A stretch of DNA of 42,773 nt from Rhodothermales bacterium. GTDB taxonomy: Bacteria; Bacteroidota; Rhodothermia; Rhodothermales; UBA10348. This document shows positions 25,359 through 33,273 of this stretch, one piece after another. The position numbers and the translations under genes were made by a program. The stretch's first letter is position 1. Each line of letters starts with the position of its first letter. The notes under the pieces are model-generated. The model made no database searches, was not told the DNA's origin, and was given only the letters and a program-made list of their open reading frames with translations. The stretch is taken from positions 1 through 42,773 of the forward strand of contig JANQQV010000019.1 of NCBI GenBank assembly GCA_028284865.1, written 5' to 3'.

Positions 25359-26315
25359 ATGTACCCTCGTCTGAGCGACCTTTTTACCGACTATCTCGGC
25401 TTCAGCCTCCCATTTCCGATCAATTCCTTCGGATTCATGGTGGCGCTGGGAGCCATGGTCGCAGCGTGGATTCTCCAGAAGGAGTTCGACCGGATGTACG
25501 CCGCCGGTCAGCTGAAAGGGGTGAAGATCCCCGACCCGGATCACAAGGGGAAAGGCCGCAAGCGGATGGTGACTGTGAGTCCGTCATTCGCGGTCGGGAC
25601 GATCACCATGTTGGCCATCGGTGTGGGATTCCTGGGAGCGCGTTTCTTCCACATCCTCGAGAACCTGGATCAGTTCTTTCGTGCGCCGGCAGAGATGATC
25701 TTCACCACGGGCGGCTTCACCTTTTATGGTGGATTGATCCTGAGCAGTGTGGCCATCGTCTACTACGTGCGGAAGAAAGGGATGGATCTCGGGTCGGTTG
25801 CTGATGGCATTGCGCCCGGCGCAATGCTCGCTTACGGGATCGGTCGGATCGGCTGTCACCTTTCCGGCGATGGCGACTGGGGGATCATGGCAGACGTCGC
25901 GGCAAAGCCGGACTGGCTTCCGATGTGGCTCTGGGCAGAGACGTACCCCAACAACATTCTGGGGATCGACCTTTCCATGACCCCGGTCTACCCGACCCCG
26001 ATCTACGAATTTGTTGCATCGGTGGTCATTTTCGCAATCCTCTGGTCATTCCGGAAGCATGCTCATCAGACCGGTTGGTTGTTCTGGGTCTACCTCGTGT
26101 TCAACGGGGCAGAGCGGTTTTTCATTGAGAAGATCCGGGTCAACAACACGATGGAGATCTTCGGTCAGACGGTGACGCAGGCCGAAGTCATTGCCCTCAG
26201 CCTGATCCTCATTGGAGTAATCGGAGTGATCAAGACATGGCCGGCCAGAAAGCGCGCGGACTCTGCGGCGAGTTCGTCATCTGCGGCCGAAGCGCCGCCC
26301 ACCGATACCGCGTAA
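25359..26315 (+). CDS. lgt: Prolipoprotein diacylglyceryl transferase
   Basis: 318 residues with about seven membrane segments. The signature GRIGCHLSGDGDWG corresponds to the Lgt GRxGNFxNxE region in the form usual for Bacteroidota. FTTGGFTFYGGLI precedes it and FNGAERFFIEKIRVN gives the late conserved Glu-Arg. It transfers diacylglycerol to the lipobox cysteine of prolipoproteins, such as the two lipoproteins predicted in this window. A low-complexity Ala/Ser/Pro tail follows the last helix. It is downstream of hisS (7 bases) and converges with the amidinotransferase gene. Confidence 0.95.
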   Translation: MYPRLSDLFTDYLGFSLPFPINSFGFMVALGAMVAAWILQKEFDRMYAAGQLKGVKIPDPDHKGKGRKRMVTVSPSFAVGTITMLAIGVGFLGARFFHILENLDQFFRAPAEMIFTTGGFTFYGGLILSSVAIVYYVRKKGMDLGSVADGIAPGAMLAYGIGRIGCHLSGDGDWGIMADVAAKPDWLPMWLWAETYPNNILGIDLSMTPVYPTPIYEFVASVVIFAILWSFRKHAHQTGWLFWVYLVFNGAERFFIEKIRVNNTMEIFGQTVTQAEVIALSLILIGVIGVIKTWPARKRADSAASSSSAAEAPPTDTA

Positions 26316-26344
26316 CCCGTCAACGCCTCAACTTCGAAAACCCG

Positions 26345-27220
26345 TCATCCTCTCACTAGAGGGCGAGTGAGGCAAGTCGGACCACCAGAGCCGGCCAGCG
26401 AGATGTTGCGACCATTGTACGTCAGCACATCAAAGCCTTCGTCTTGAAGGGCCTTGATCGTTCGGGTATTCTGCATCTCGATGAGACACGTCTGCTCGTC
26501 CAGGGCAAGCACGTTGCCGCCCAACGAGGCATACTCTGCTGCTGGCACCTCGATCAGTTTGAATCCTTCATTCTCGATCCGCTGCCTGAAAAACACCGGC
26601 ATCAGGCGACTGTGGATCAAGAGGCAGTCGCTGCGAAGCGGCGAGACCAGGGACATGACATGGAGCACATCATCGGGTCCATTGTCCCAGGGAAGCGGAA
26701 CGCGGATGAGCTCCGAGATGGAGTCTCCACAAAATCGCTCAAGCGCATCTGCACCGGCTTCGTTGGTCCGAAAGCCGATACCTATCGCCGGCAGGTCGGG
26801 GCGCAGCCATACCACGTCTCCACCCTCGATACGTGCTGCTGGGTCTCCCAGCTCGTTGACGGTCAGTCCCATGTCCTCCAGTTGATCTCCGATGGCTTGT
26901 GGCTCTGCCATCCGCGCCTTCTTGCCCATGCTGGCCCGCAGATAACCCGGCCCGCAGGCAATGAGCGGGTCATGGACATAGAGACTGTCCAGTCCGGTGC
27001 AAAGTGCCGGATCCAGGACGTCCACCTGCGCGCCGAAATCCTCAAGGATGCCAATGAAGCGATCCGATTCTTCGCAGGCTTTGTCGAAATCCGGCTCAAA
27101 CAGGAAGCCGTAGTTTCGCCAGTGCGCCGCGAGCCAGGATGGTGATCGGAAGCAATCCCGGGCATGGGCAACAAGCACCCGTGTCAGAGGGGCCGTCATG
27201 GAAAAGCGCGTGTTGATCAT
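26345..27220 (-). CDS. Amidinotransferase / dimethylarginine-dimethylaminohydrolase-like protein
   Basis: 291 residues (an internal ATG at 27199, MTAPLTRV, is an alternative start). The pentein-fold residues are visible: HDPLIAC near 83-89, Glu132-Gly-Gly-Asp135, the catalytic His187 (DVLHVMS) and the nucleophile Cys283 (GGPTCLTRP). The family includes arginine deiminase, DDAH and glycine amidinotransferase. The usual aspartate two residues after the histidine is replaced (HVMS instead of HLD), so the exact substrate is open. Hydrolysis of an arginine derivative is the likely chemistry. It stands alone on the minus strand. Confidence 0.88.
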   Translation of the reverse strand: MINTRFSMTAPLTRVLVAHARDCFRSPSWLAAHWRNYGFLFEPDFDKACEESDRFIGILEDFGAQVDVLDPALCTGLDSLYVHDPLIACGPGYLRASMGKKARMAEPQAIGDQLEDMGLTVNELGDPAARIEGGDVVWLRPDLPAIGIGFRTNEAGADALERFCGDSISELIRVPLPWDNGPDDVLHVMSLVSPLRSDCLLIHSRLMPVFFRQRIENEGFKLIEVPAAEYASLGGNVLALDEQTCLIEMQNTRTIKALQDEGFDVLTYNGRNISLAGSGGPTCLTRPLVRG

Positions 27221-27358
27221 CGCATCTTGGTTGGTTGAGCATCAGGTCGCGTAAACTACGATTGGCAGCTTGATGGAAGTCGCCTACCTTGAGAAGGCCG
27301 ATATCGCAATGGAATGCCAAACGCGAGTCGGCTGGATCTTTCATCAGAGCGTGATTTC

Positions 27359-28240
27359 ATGGCATCGCAATTCAGGGGCAAGAAAGGCGGAGGGAATCGG
27401 TCAAGACCGCCAGGCAACAGGGACCGGTCAAGGCCATCAGGCTCAGGAGATCGGTCTAGGCCATCAGGCTCCGGGGATCGATCCCGCTATGTAGCCGGTC
27501 GAAATCCTTCCAGGGAGCATCTCGAGTCGGACGCGTCAAGAATCGAGAAGGTGCTGCTGCAGAAGGGAGGATCCGGTTCGATCAAGCAGTTTGAGCATTT
27601 GGCTCGACAGGCGCGGATCCCGATCCAGCACGTGCCAAAGCAGCGGCTTGACCAGCTTGTCCCGGGAGTCAACCATCAGGGCGTGGTTTTGGCCGTTGCT
27701 CCCATTCAGTATCTGGACGTGGATGAGTTGCTTAATCGAATAGCGAGCAACGTGGACGCCGTTCGCGCGGAGAAGCCGGTCGTCGTAGTCCTCGATCACA
27801 TCCAGGACCCGCACAACCTGGGTGCAATTGTGCGCAGCTGTGCCGCGACAGGTGTCAAAGGAATCATCATTCCTGAACGAGGTGCCGCACCTGTGACGGC
27901 AGCCGCCGTCAAGACATCCGCGGGCACGATGTCCCAGGTGATGGTGGCGAGGACGGGAAGTCTGGTCCAGCTCATCGAGCAGCTGAAAGAACGCGGCTAC
28001 TGGATTGCCGGCGCAGACGGGGGTGGTGAGACGGGTCTGGAAGCCATGGACTGGGATCGTCCGCTGGCTCTGGTCATCGGGAGTGAGGAGAAGGGAATGT
28101 CACGAACCGTCTCCGAAGCGTGTGATTATCGGATCGCCATTCCCATGGAGTCCGGCGTGGAGTCACTCAATGCCTCTGTCGCGGCTGCTTTGCTGCTCTT
28201 CCAGGCCTACATGCATCGGCTGCGGAATGCGATCGGCTGA
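27359..28240 (+). CDS. rlmB: 23S rRNA 2'-O-methyltransferase RlmB (TrmH/SpoU family)
   Basis: 293 residues from ATG 27359 (MASQFRGKKGG); an earlier ATG at 27314 is in frame but less natural. An Arg/Gly/Ser-rich unstructured tail (about 1-45) contains three imperfect copies of a 9-residue unit RSRPSGSGD. Next comes a substrate-binding domain (about 55-125, SDASRIEKVLLQKGG). The SPOUT knot follows with DHIQDPHNLGAIVRSCAATG, VIGSEEKGMS and SLNASVAAALLL. It methylates G2251 in the peptidyl-transferase region. The basic tail is an add-on to the family and may help RNA binding. Confidence 0.93.
   Translation: MASQFRGKKGGGNRSRPPGNRDRSRPSGSGDRSRPSGSGDRSRYVAGRNPSREHLESDASRIEKVLLQKGGSGSIKQFEHLARQARIPIQHVPKQRLDQLVPGVNHQGVVLAVAPIQYLDVDELLNRIASNVDAVRAEKPVVVVLDHIQDPHNLGAIVRSCAATGVKGIIIPERGAAPVTAAAVKTSAGTMSQVMVARTGSLVQLIEQLKERGYWIAGADGGGETGLEAMDWDRPLALVIGSEEKGMSRTVSEACDYRIAIPMESGVESLNASVAAALLLFQAYMHRLRNAIG
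27398..27478 (+). repeat. Three-copy 27-base tandem repeat in the rlmB 5' coding region
   Basis: Units at 27398-27424, 27425-27451 and 27452-27478. The last two differ at only three positions, while the first is more diverged. Being a multiple of three, the unit can change copy number without breaking the frame, varying the length of the basic tail. Confidence 0.8.
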
Positions 28241-28332
28241 ATCCGCGTCCAATGAGCGACTCTGAGCAGCGACCTGCAGATCGTGGGCGATGATCGCGTG
28301 GAATTTCCTGCCAGATATGGGCAATCGTTTGA

Positions 28333-28384
28333 TAAAAAACGACCCCGACCAACCGATGCAGTACCGTGCAAAGGTCGGTCGGGG
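28333..28384 (-). terminator. Intrinsic terminator for the minus-strand gene at 28509
   Basis: A 12-pair stem with one mismatch (arms 28343-28354 and 28373-28384), an inner TGCA/TGCA pairing in the loop, and on the minus strand a T6 run (A-tract 28334-28339). It lies about 125 bases past the stop of the small minus-strand gene and may also stop rlmB transcripts less efficiently. Confidence 0.72.
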
Positions 28385-28508
28385 CGCCCACCTTTCAAGC
28401 GCGACAGGCCCCGAAGGAGCTGTCAACACCTGAAAACAGATCGACTGCCGATTCCATCGCGGTCCCAGTCGGTTCCGCGCAGCAGCCGAATGAGGCTCAT
28501 CGCCAGGT

Positions 28509-28769
28509 TCAGCGACGATTCCCGTTCAATTTGTAGACGATCTTGCGGATCGTGTCGAATTGCAGATACGGGTATTCCTCCCGCAGCATTTCGATGGCGT
28601 CATATGCCGGTACATTCTGGCTGCGCATCGTCTTGAACGCCTTGCGGATCTGGTAATCCCGGACCCCTTTTTCGCTCAGAAGATTATGGTCATCCAGAAC
28701 GTCGTAAATGTCGTCGCTGATCAATCCTTCGAGAGGATTGTTCTGGCCGGTGTCAGTGCGTGCCTGCAT
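28509..28769 (-). CDS. Small conserved-looking hypothetical protein
   Basis: 86 residues, charged and mostly helical in appearance (SDDIYDVLDDHNLLSEK, QIRKAFKTMRSQNVPAYDAI, LREEYPYLQFDTIRKIVYKL). I recognise no family. The alternation of short helices with conserved-looking aromatic/basic spacing suggests a small helical, possibly nucleic-acid-binding protein, but this is a guess. A clean terminator follows it. The upstream gap of 214 bases to the pseudo-M1 gene shows no clear promoter, so it could be the last gene of that operon. Confidence 0.65.
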   Translation of the reverse strand: MQARTDTGQNNPLEGLISDDIYDVLDDHNLLSEKGVRDYQIRKAFKTMRSQNVPAYDAIEMLREEYPYLQFDTIRKIVYKLNGNRR

Positions 28770-28983
28770 GGTCTCGCGGTGTCAAATCAGGTTTATGGCG
28801 CGGCGGCTTCAAACAGTGGCGACTTCCGTACGATCGGTGGGGAATCCCTTCCGTCGCAGGATAAGAGTAGGTCGCTCAGAAGCCCCTGCAAAGTGAATTG
28901 ACCTGAACCGTGCGGCCCGGTCCGCGAGCGGTATCAACCTTGTTTCGAGTCGTATCGCCCCTTTCCGACCTGTTGCAGGTGTG

Positions 28984-31401
28984 CTACGAATCGTCAGAAA
29001 GGCGATCGAGCAGGGCCTGCATTTGGCGCCTGAGGTCGATTTCGGGCTCTTCGGCCAGCGCCGCTTCGAGGCGACCCTGCGGAATGTCCTCAGCGTCGCG
29101 ATCCGCAATGGTCGCGAGTGCCGCTGCGCGCAGAATGGACGACGGATGCGTCAGCCAGGCATCGGCGGTTCTGGTTGTGCGTGGACCCTCCGGAAACATG
29201 CGGGCCAGACACTGAAGAGCGGCGGCTGCTACGTCGGGCGAGCCATCCAGCAGTGGAAGGACAGCGTCTGCCACATCGTCTTCGTCAGCCGTGTCCGGTC
29301 CGACCAGCTCCAGCGCCTGAATGCGCACCAGTTCGCCTTCTGACGATGTGACCAAAGCAGCGCGGAGCACAGGCCATGCACTTCCAGGACGAAGCGTGAC
29401 CAGGGTCTTGACTGCCGCTGCCAGCTCGTGCGCATCCGATCCGGCATTCGCTACCGCCAAGGCGGCATCATATGCTTCAGGACTGTCGGAAAACGAGCTC
29501 AACGCCGTCACTGCCGCGGCCCTGACGCGAGCATCTTCATGGCTGGTCCAGGAAATCAGCATCGTGAGTGCCGAGGAAGAGGGCGCCATGCTCCCCAGAA
29601 TCGGTGCTGTTTCGGCCAGAATAGCCGGGTCCGTGGTCGCGGAGATCACACCACGCAGTCCGAGAAGCAGGGTGGGGTCGAGAGGGGATCCGGATAGCAG
29701 GTGGAGGGAGCGGATGGTCGAGGCTGCGTCCATGGAGAAACGGAGCTGCGAGACCAGATCGCTTTCCTCGGGTCGAATCTGGAAGTCGAGCGGTACGGTC
29801 GCGAGCGCATCCGGATGGATGAATCGCGGGGCGATTCCGGTCGGCAGCTGGGTTTTTCGCTCACGCTGATCCACACGAAGGGTGACGCTGTTGGTCTCAG
29901 CCAACGTTGAGTACTGGAAAGCAGCATCAAAAACGAACGTTTCAGGCACCAATGGACCGTCCTGGTGCTGTATCAGCTCCAGGTTGGTGTGCTCGCCCTG
30001 AGGGTCATATTCGTAGGAGAGCGAAATGATGGGATGGCCGGCGGCGTAGACCCACGTATCGAAAAAGTCTCCCAGGTCCTCCCTCGAAACGACTTCCAGC
30101 TGCGCTCGCAAGGTCTCCGAGTCGACCACCTCTGTCTGGGCTTCGACCAGGAATTTGCGCAAGCCTTCGTAGAACGCGTCCGGACCCAGGCGCTCATGCA
30201 GCATCCGAAATACCCACGCTCCTTTTGCCTCGGCGTGTCGATCGCGCAAGTCGGACGCCACAAACCAACGGTCCCAAACCAGAGGCCGCACGTACTGCGT
30301 GGATTCACTTAGATAGCGTCGTCGCAGCTCGTCGAGCACGAGACCGGCCGCTGCGTCGCCTTCCGTCCGGCGAAGGTGTTCGATGGCCATCCAGGCGGAC
30401 AGCGCGGTATCAATCCAGTAGTCGGTCGGAGCGAGACGACCCAATGTGGGCGTCAACGCCAGCTGATAATCACGCCAAAGTCGCTCGTATTGCCTCATCC
30501 AGCCGTCTTCGCGATTCAGTCTACCCGTCGTCCGAACACCCCAGCCCGAAAAGGCGGCAGGGATGGTCTCGCTATCGGTGGTCAGTAGCGTGTATGCCTC
30601 ATCAGAAGTCCCGGAAAGGATCGTTGAAAGCCAATCCATGTCGAGACCGAGCCCATTGAGTATCTCAGCGCTCGAGCCCGACGCCAATTCGATTCCGGAG
30701 TCTTGCGACCATGTCAGGAAGCCCACACTTCTCGGAAACGTGGTATCGAAACTGGTATTGACCACCTGGCGATCGTCGATTTCCAGGCTTGATTCTGCTG
30801 AGCCGTCTCCTGATACGACGATGGACCAGCCGCGCGGAGCTGCGACGGACAAGTGGTAGTCGGCCGCCGAGATTTCATCTGACGGCAACGGCATCCAGGA
30901 CGCTCGACCAGGCAACGAAGAGGTCCAAAGCGCCAACCGGTCGTCGTCGTCCGAAAGGGATCGCAAGGCGCTTTTGATCCGGTACGCAACATCCACGCGA
31001 AACGAACCCAGCGCCTCGTCCGGGACCCGGATGATCAGCTTTCCTCTCTCCACGGACCAAACCGCGTCGACGTCATACTCAGGCAGCAGCACCTCAGTGA
31101 TTTCGAGGTCCGCGACATTGAGCACAAGAACAGAATCCGGTTCGGATGCTGCCCAGATGGAGGCCGTGCCTCTCGATGACCCAGCCTGCGATTCGAGAGT
31201 GAGAAACACCCGGATCAATTCAACGGGGACGCTTCCGGGATCAAGCGACCGGATGGGTCCCTCAAGCATGATTGACGCGTCCAGCTTCGGAGCGACTTGA
31301 GCGGTGGCGTGCGGTATTCCTGCTGAGGTCATAACACCAACCAGCAGGGCAACGGAAAGGAGTCCAGGCGCAATACGCGAACGGTTTGAGAGTCGATGCA
31401 T
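28984..31401 (-). CDS. M1-aminopeptidase-like protein lacking the zinc site, with C-terminal HEAT-like repeats
   Basis: 805 residues, with a signal peptide (hydrophobic APGLLSVALLVGVMTSAG ending HATAQ). Residues about 40-240 look like the M1 beta-sheet domain. Residues 290-480 follow the M1 catalytic fold: AKGAWVFRMLHERLG and DLGDFFDTWVYAAGHP match the usual 'KGaxvLhMLr' and 'FF.qWv...G.P' segments. The place of HExxH and its distal Glu (about 305-335, YERLWRDYQ ... WIDTALSAW) contains no metal ligand, and no HExxH exists anywhere in the protein. The usual catalytic Tyr before KGA is also absent (RHAEAKGA). Residues about 560-805 are Ala/Leu-rich helical pairs of HEAT type (ARVRAAAVTALSSF). 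It is probably a periplasmic binding or scaffold protein. Its start overlaps the flippase-like stop by one base. Confidence 0.82.
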   Translation of the reverse strand: MHRLSNRSRIAPGLLSVALLVGVMTSAGIPHATAQVAPKLDASIMLEGPIRSLDPGSVPVELIRVFLTLESQAGSSRGTASIWAASEPDSVLVLNVADLEITEVLLPEYDVDAVWSVERGKLIIRVPDEALGSFRVDVAYRIKSALRSLSDDDDRLALWTSSLPGRASWMPLPSDEISAADYHLSVAAPRGWSIVVSGDGSAESSLEIDDRQVVNTSFDTTFPRSVGFLTWSQDSGIELASGSSAEILNGLGLDMDWLSTILSGTSDEAYTLLTTDSETIPAAFSGWGVRTTGRLNREDGWMRQYERLWRDYQLALTPTLGRLAPTDYWIDTALSAWMAIEHLRRTEGDAAAGLVLDELRRRYLSESTQYVRPLVWDRWFVASDLRDRHAEAKGAWVFRMLHERLGPDAFYEGLRKFLVEAQTEVVDSETLRAQLEVVSREDLGDFFDTWVYAAGHPIISLSYEYDPQGEHTNLELIQHQDGPLVPETFVFDAAFQYSTLAETNSVTLRVDQRERKTQLPTGIAPRFIHPDALATVPLDFQIRPEESDLVSQLRFSMDAASTIRSLHLLSGSPLDPTLLLGLRGVISATTDPAILAETAPILGSMAPSSSALTMLISWTSHEDARVRAAAVTALSSFSDSPEAYDAALAVANAGSDAHELAAAVKTLVTLRPGSAWPVLRAALVTSSEGELVRIQALELVGPDTADEDDVADAVLPLLDGSPDVAAAALQCLARMFPEGPRTTRTADAWLTHPSSILRAAALATIADRDAEDIPQGRLEAALAEEPEIDLRRQMQALLDRLSDDS

Positions 31402-32456
31402 CAGTGCTCGAGAGTTGTAGATTCGTTCGGTGGCGTGGAGGTGGTAAATGTAGCGCCGAGAAATAGCAGGCCGATGAAGCCCACAGCGATATAAAGCAGC
31501 ATTTGTCCCGTGTGGGTCAGCAGCGCGTAGCTTGCAGCCTCGGTTTGCGGCATGCTGAACAGCAGTGCCAGGGACTGTATAGTGATAAAGTGATAGGTCC
31601 CGATGCCTCCGGGCGAAGGAATGATGACACCGACGGCGCCAATCAGCATGAGTCCCCAGGCCGCGATGGGTCCGATGCTATACACGGTGTGCTGACCGAG
31701 CAAGAGAAACGGCAGCCAGGCCATCAAGCCGTAGCAGATCCAGATAACCAATGTGAGGACGACAATTCGCCCGGGCTGCCCGGTTCGCACCAGGCTCAGC
31801 ATGCCGTCCCGGAAGCGATCGGCGAGCCCAGCCAGTCGCGAAGAAGGTTGCTGAATCCCGCGAACAAGGAACCACAATCCAGCGACAACGGCGATCGCAG
31901 CAAAGAGTCCGAAGCCTACCAAGGTGACGGTGGAGGTAGCCGACAGCCAGCTCGTGACGGGCGCCGAAAGCAGTTCCCATAACTCTCCAATCTGGTCAGA
32001 AAAGACAAGGGGGACCGTGAATAGTAGAATGCCAAACGTCACCATGTCCAGGATGCGCTCAACCACGACTGTTCCGAGAACGGTGCTGAACGGGCGATCC
32101 TCTTTTTGCGCCACATTGGCCGTGCGAATGATCTCGCCGAGGCGGGGGCCTGCATAATTGGCCATGTATCCCACCATCACCGAGACAAAGGCATTGCTTC
32201 TCGATACGGGCTTTGCGGGAAGCTGCCCTCGCGCGTCGCTCGTGACATCAAGGAAAAGCGACCAACGAACCGCCCTGAACCAATGGCTCAAGAGCGTAAC
32301 AGCGACAATGGGGAGGAGCCACCAGTAGTTCGCTCGGGCGAAAGTGGCTTTCATGGCTGCAAAGTCGACCCCGCGAAGCGCCAACCAGAGCAACAGCCCG
32401 GCAATGCCGAAGCTCGCAATGTGGATGAGTCGTTCTTTTGTCGTGCGTGCCATCAA
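31401..32456 (-). CDS. Lysylphosphatidylglycerol synthase transmembrane / flippase-like protein (UPF0104)
   Basis: 351 residues of polytopic inner-membrane protein with roughly eight hydrophobic segments. The family markers are LSHWFRAVRWSLFL, the conserved MVGYMANYAGPRLGEIIRT and a later PSPGGIGTYHFIT. Members (YbhN, the N-terminal half of MprF, AglD) are thought to move lipids or lipid-linked sugars across the membrane. It overlaps lolA by four bases upstream and the pseudo-M1 gene by one base downstream, so all three are translationally coupled. That context suggests work on envelope lipids or lipoproteins. The substrate is not evident. Confidence 0.88.
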   Translation of the reverse strand: MMARTTKERLIHIASFGIAGLLLWLALRGVDFAAMKATFARANYWWLLPIVAVTLLSHWFRAVRWSLFLDVTSDARGQLPAKPVSRSNAFVSVMVGYMANYAGPRLGEIIRTANVAQKEDRPFSTVLGTVVVERILDMVTFGILLFTVPLVFSDQIGELWELLSAPVTSWLSATSTVTLVGFGLFAAIAVVAGLWFLVRGIQQPSSRLAGLADRFRDGMLSLVRTGQPGRIVVLTLVIWICYGLMAWLPFLLLGQHTVYSIGPIAAWGLMLIGAVGVIIPSPGGIGTYHFITIQSLALLFSMPQTEAASYALLTHTGQMLLYIAVGFIGLLFLGATFTTSTPPNESTTLEH

Positions 32457-33151
32457 CCGTCTTCGCGCAGATCGACCACATCTACTCCTTCCGGAATGAC
32501 GAAGGAGAACGCATCGCCGTCGAGTGTTGGATTCACCTCGATACTGCTCAGTTCAAAGACCATGCGCACGTCGTTCAGGTCGACGGCAATCAACCGCGTG
32601 ACGATCAGGTCGGACTGGCGAATCCACAGGTCCACCTGGCGGAAGGCTGCGAAGTCATCGATCGGTATCAATCGGAGGCGATCGTGTCGCACGCCGTCAA
32701 GATCCTCTTCGCCATCCCATTCGCTTCGATACTCGTCCGAAAAACTCTGCAGAAATCCAGTCAGCGAGAACGCGGTTTCGTCCTCCACAAAGTCATTCAC
32801 GATGACCTGGCGTTCCCCCCGGTTGTGAACCCACGTCGTTTCGCCGTCGGCGACGATGGTCTGGTTGGAGGTCTCGATACGGTAGGACGTGTCCGAAAAG
32901 GTAAGAAGCCCTGAGTAGCGCTCATCCGTATCCATGAACGCAGACGACGCCGTCTGCAGGAAGCGCATTCGCATACTTTCTATGCCATCGTAGCGTTCAG
33001 CCAGACCAGCGGCGAGCTCGTCCGCCTTCTGCTCCTGGCTTGCGTCCTGTCTGGCCTCAGCGGGCATCACGACCGCGCACAGCACCAGCATAAGAGCTAC
33101 CACCACGGGGCGAACAGAACTGAGGAATGTCGTGGGAATTAGGATGCTCAT
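32453..33151 (-). CDS. lolA: Outer-membrane lipoprotein carrier protein LolA
   Basis: 232 residues. There is a signal peptide (hydrophobic VRPVVVALMLVLCAVVMPAEA), then the LolA half-barrel: GLAERYDGIESMRMRFLQTAS, YSGLLTFSDTSYRIET, DGETTWVHNRGERQVIVNDF and VFELSSIEVNPTLDGDAFSF. It carries lipoproteins across the periplasm to the outer membrane. It is the first clear gene of the lolA - flippase - pseudo-M1 group. Its ATG overlaps the stop of an unassigned open frame that comes directly after the aminotransferase gene (see 33148-33273). Confidence 0.9.
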   Translation of the reverse strand: MSILIPTTFLSSVRPVVVALMLVLCAVVMPAEARQDASQEQKADELAAGLAERYDGIESMRMRFLQTASSAFMDTDERYSGLLTFSDTSYRIETSNQTIVADGETTWVHNRGERQVIVNDFVEDETAFSLTGFLQSFSDEYRSEWDGEEDLDGVRHDRLRLIPIDDFAAFRQVDLWIRQSDLIVTRLIAVDLNDVRMVFELSSIEVNPTLDGDAFSFVIPEGVDVVDLREDG

Positions 33152-33273
33152 GATGAGAAGGGATTGTCGGTGAACAGGGTGTCGCCGAAGGAAGGGAGGG
33201 CTTTATACCCCGCTTTCACCGATCCGTCCTTCAAGTGGTATGCCGAAATGGTGTTCCGTGTCGAAAAGTCCTC
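33148..33273 (-). other. Unassigned open frame between aminotransferase and lolA, ending in ATGA overlap
   Basis: Directly after the aminotransferase TGA and in the same frame, 41 sense codons run without a stop and end at a TGA that overlaps the lolA ATG by four bases, exactly like the other junctions of this operon. The composition is protein-like (AYHLKDGSVKAGYKALPSFG near the middle). There is no ATG; in-frame TTG and GTG codons could start a peptide of about 25-30 residues. It may be a relic of a lost gene, a short leader peptide, or chance. Confidence 0.35.
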
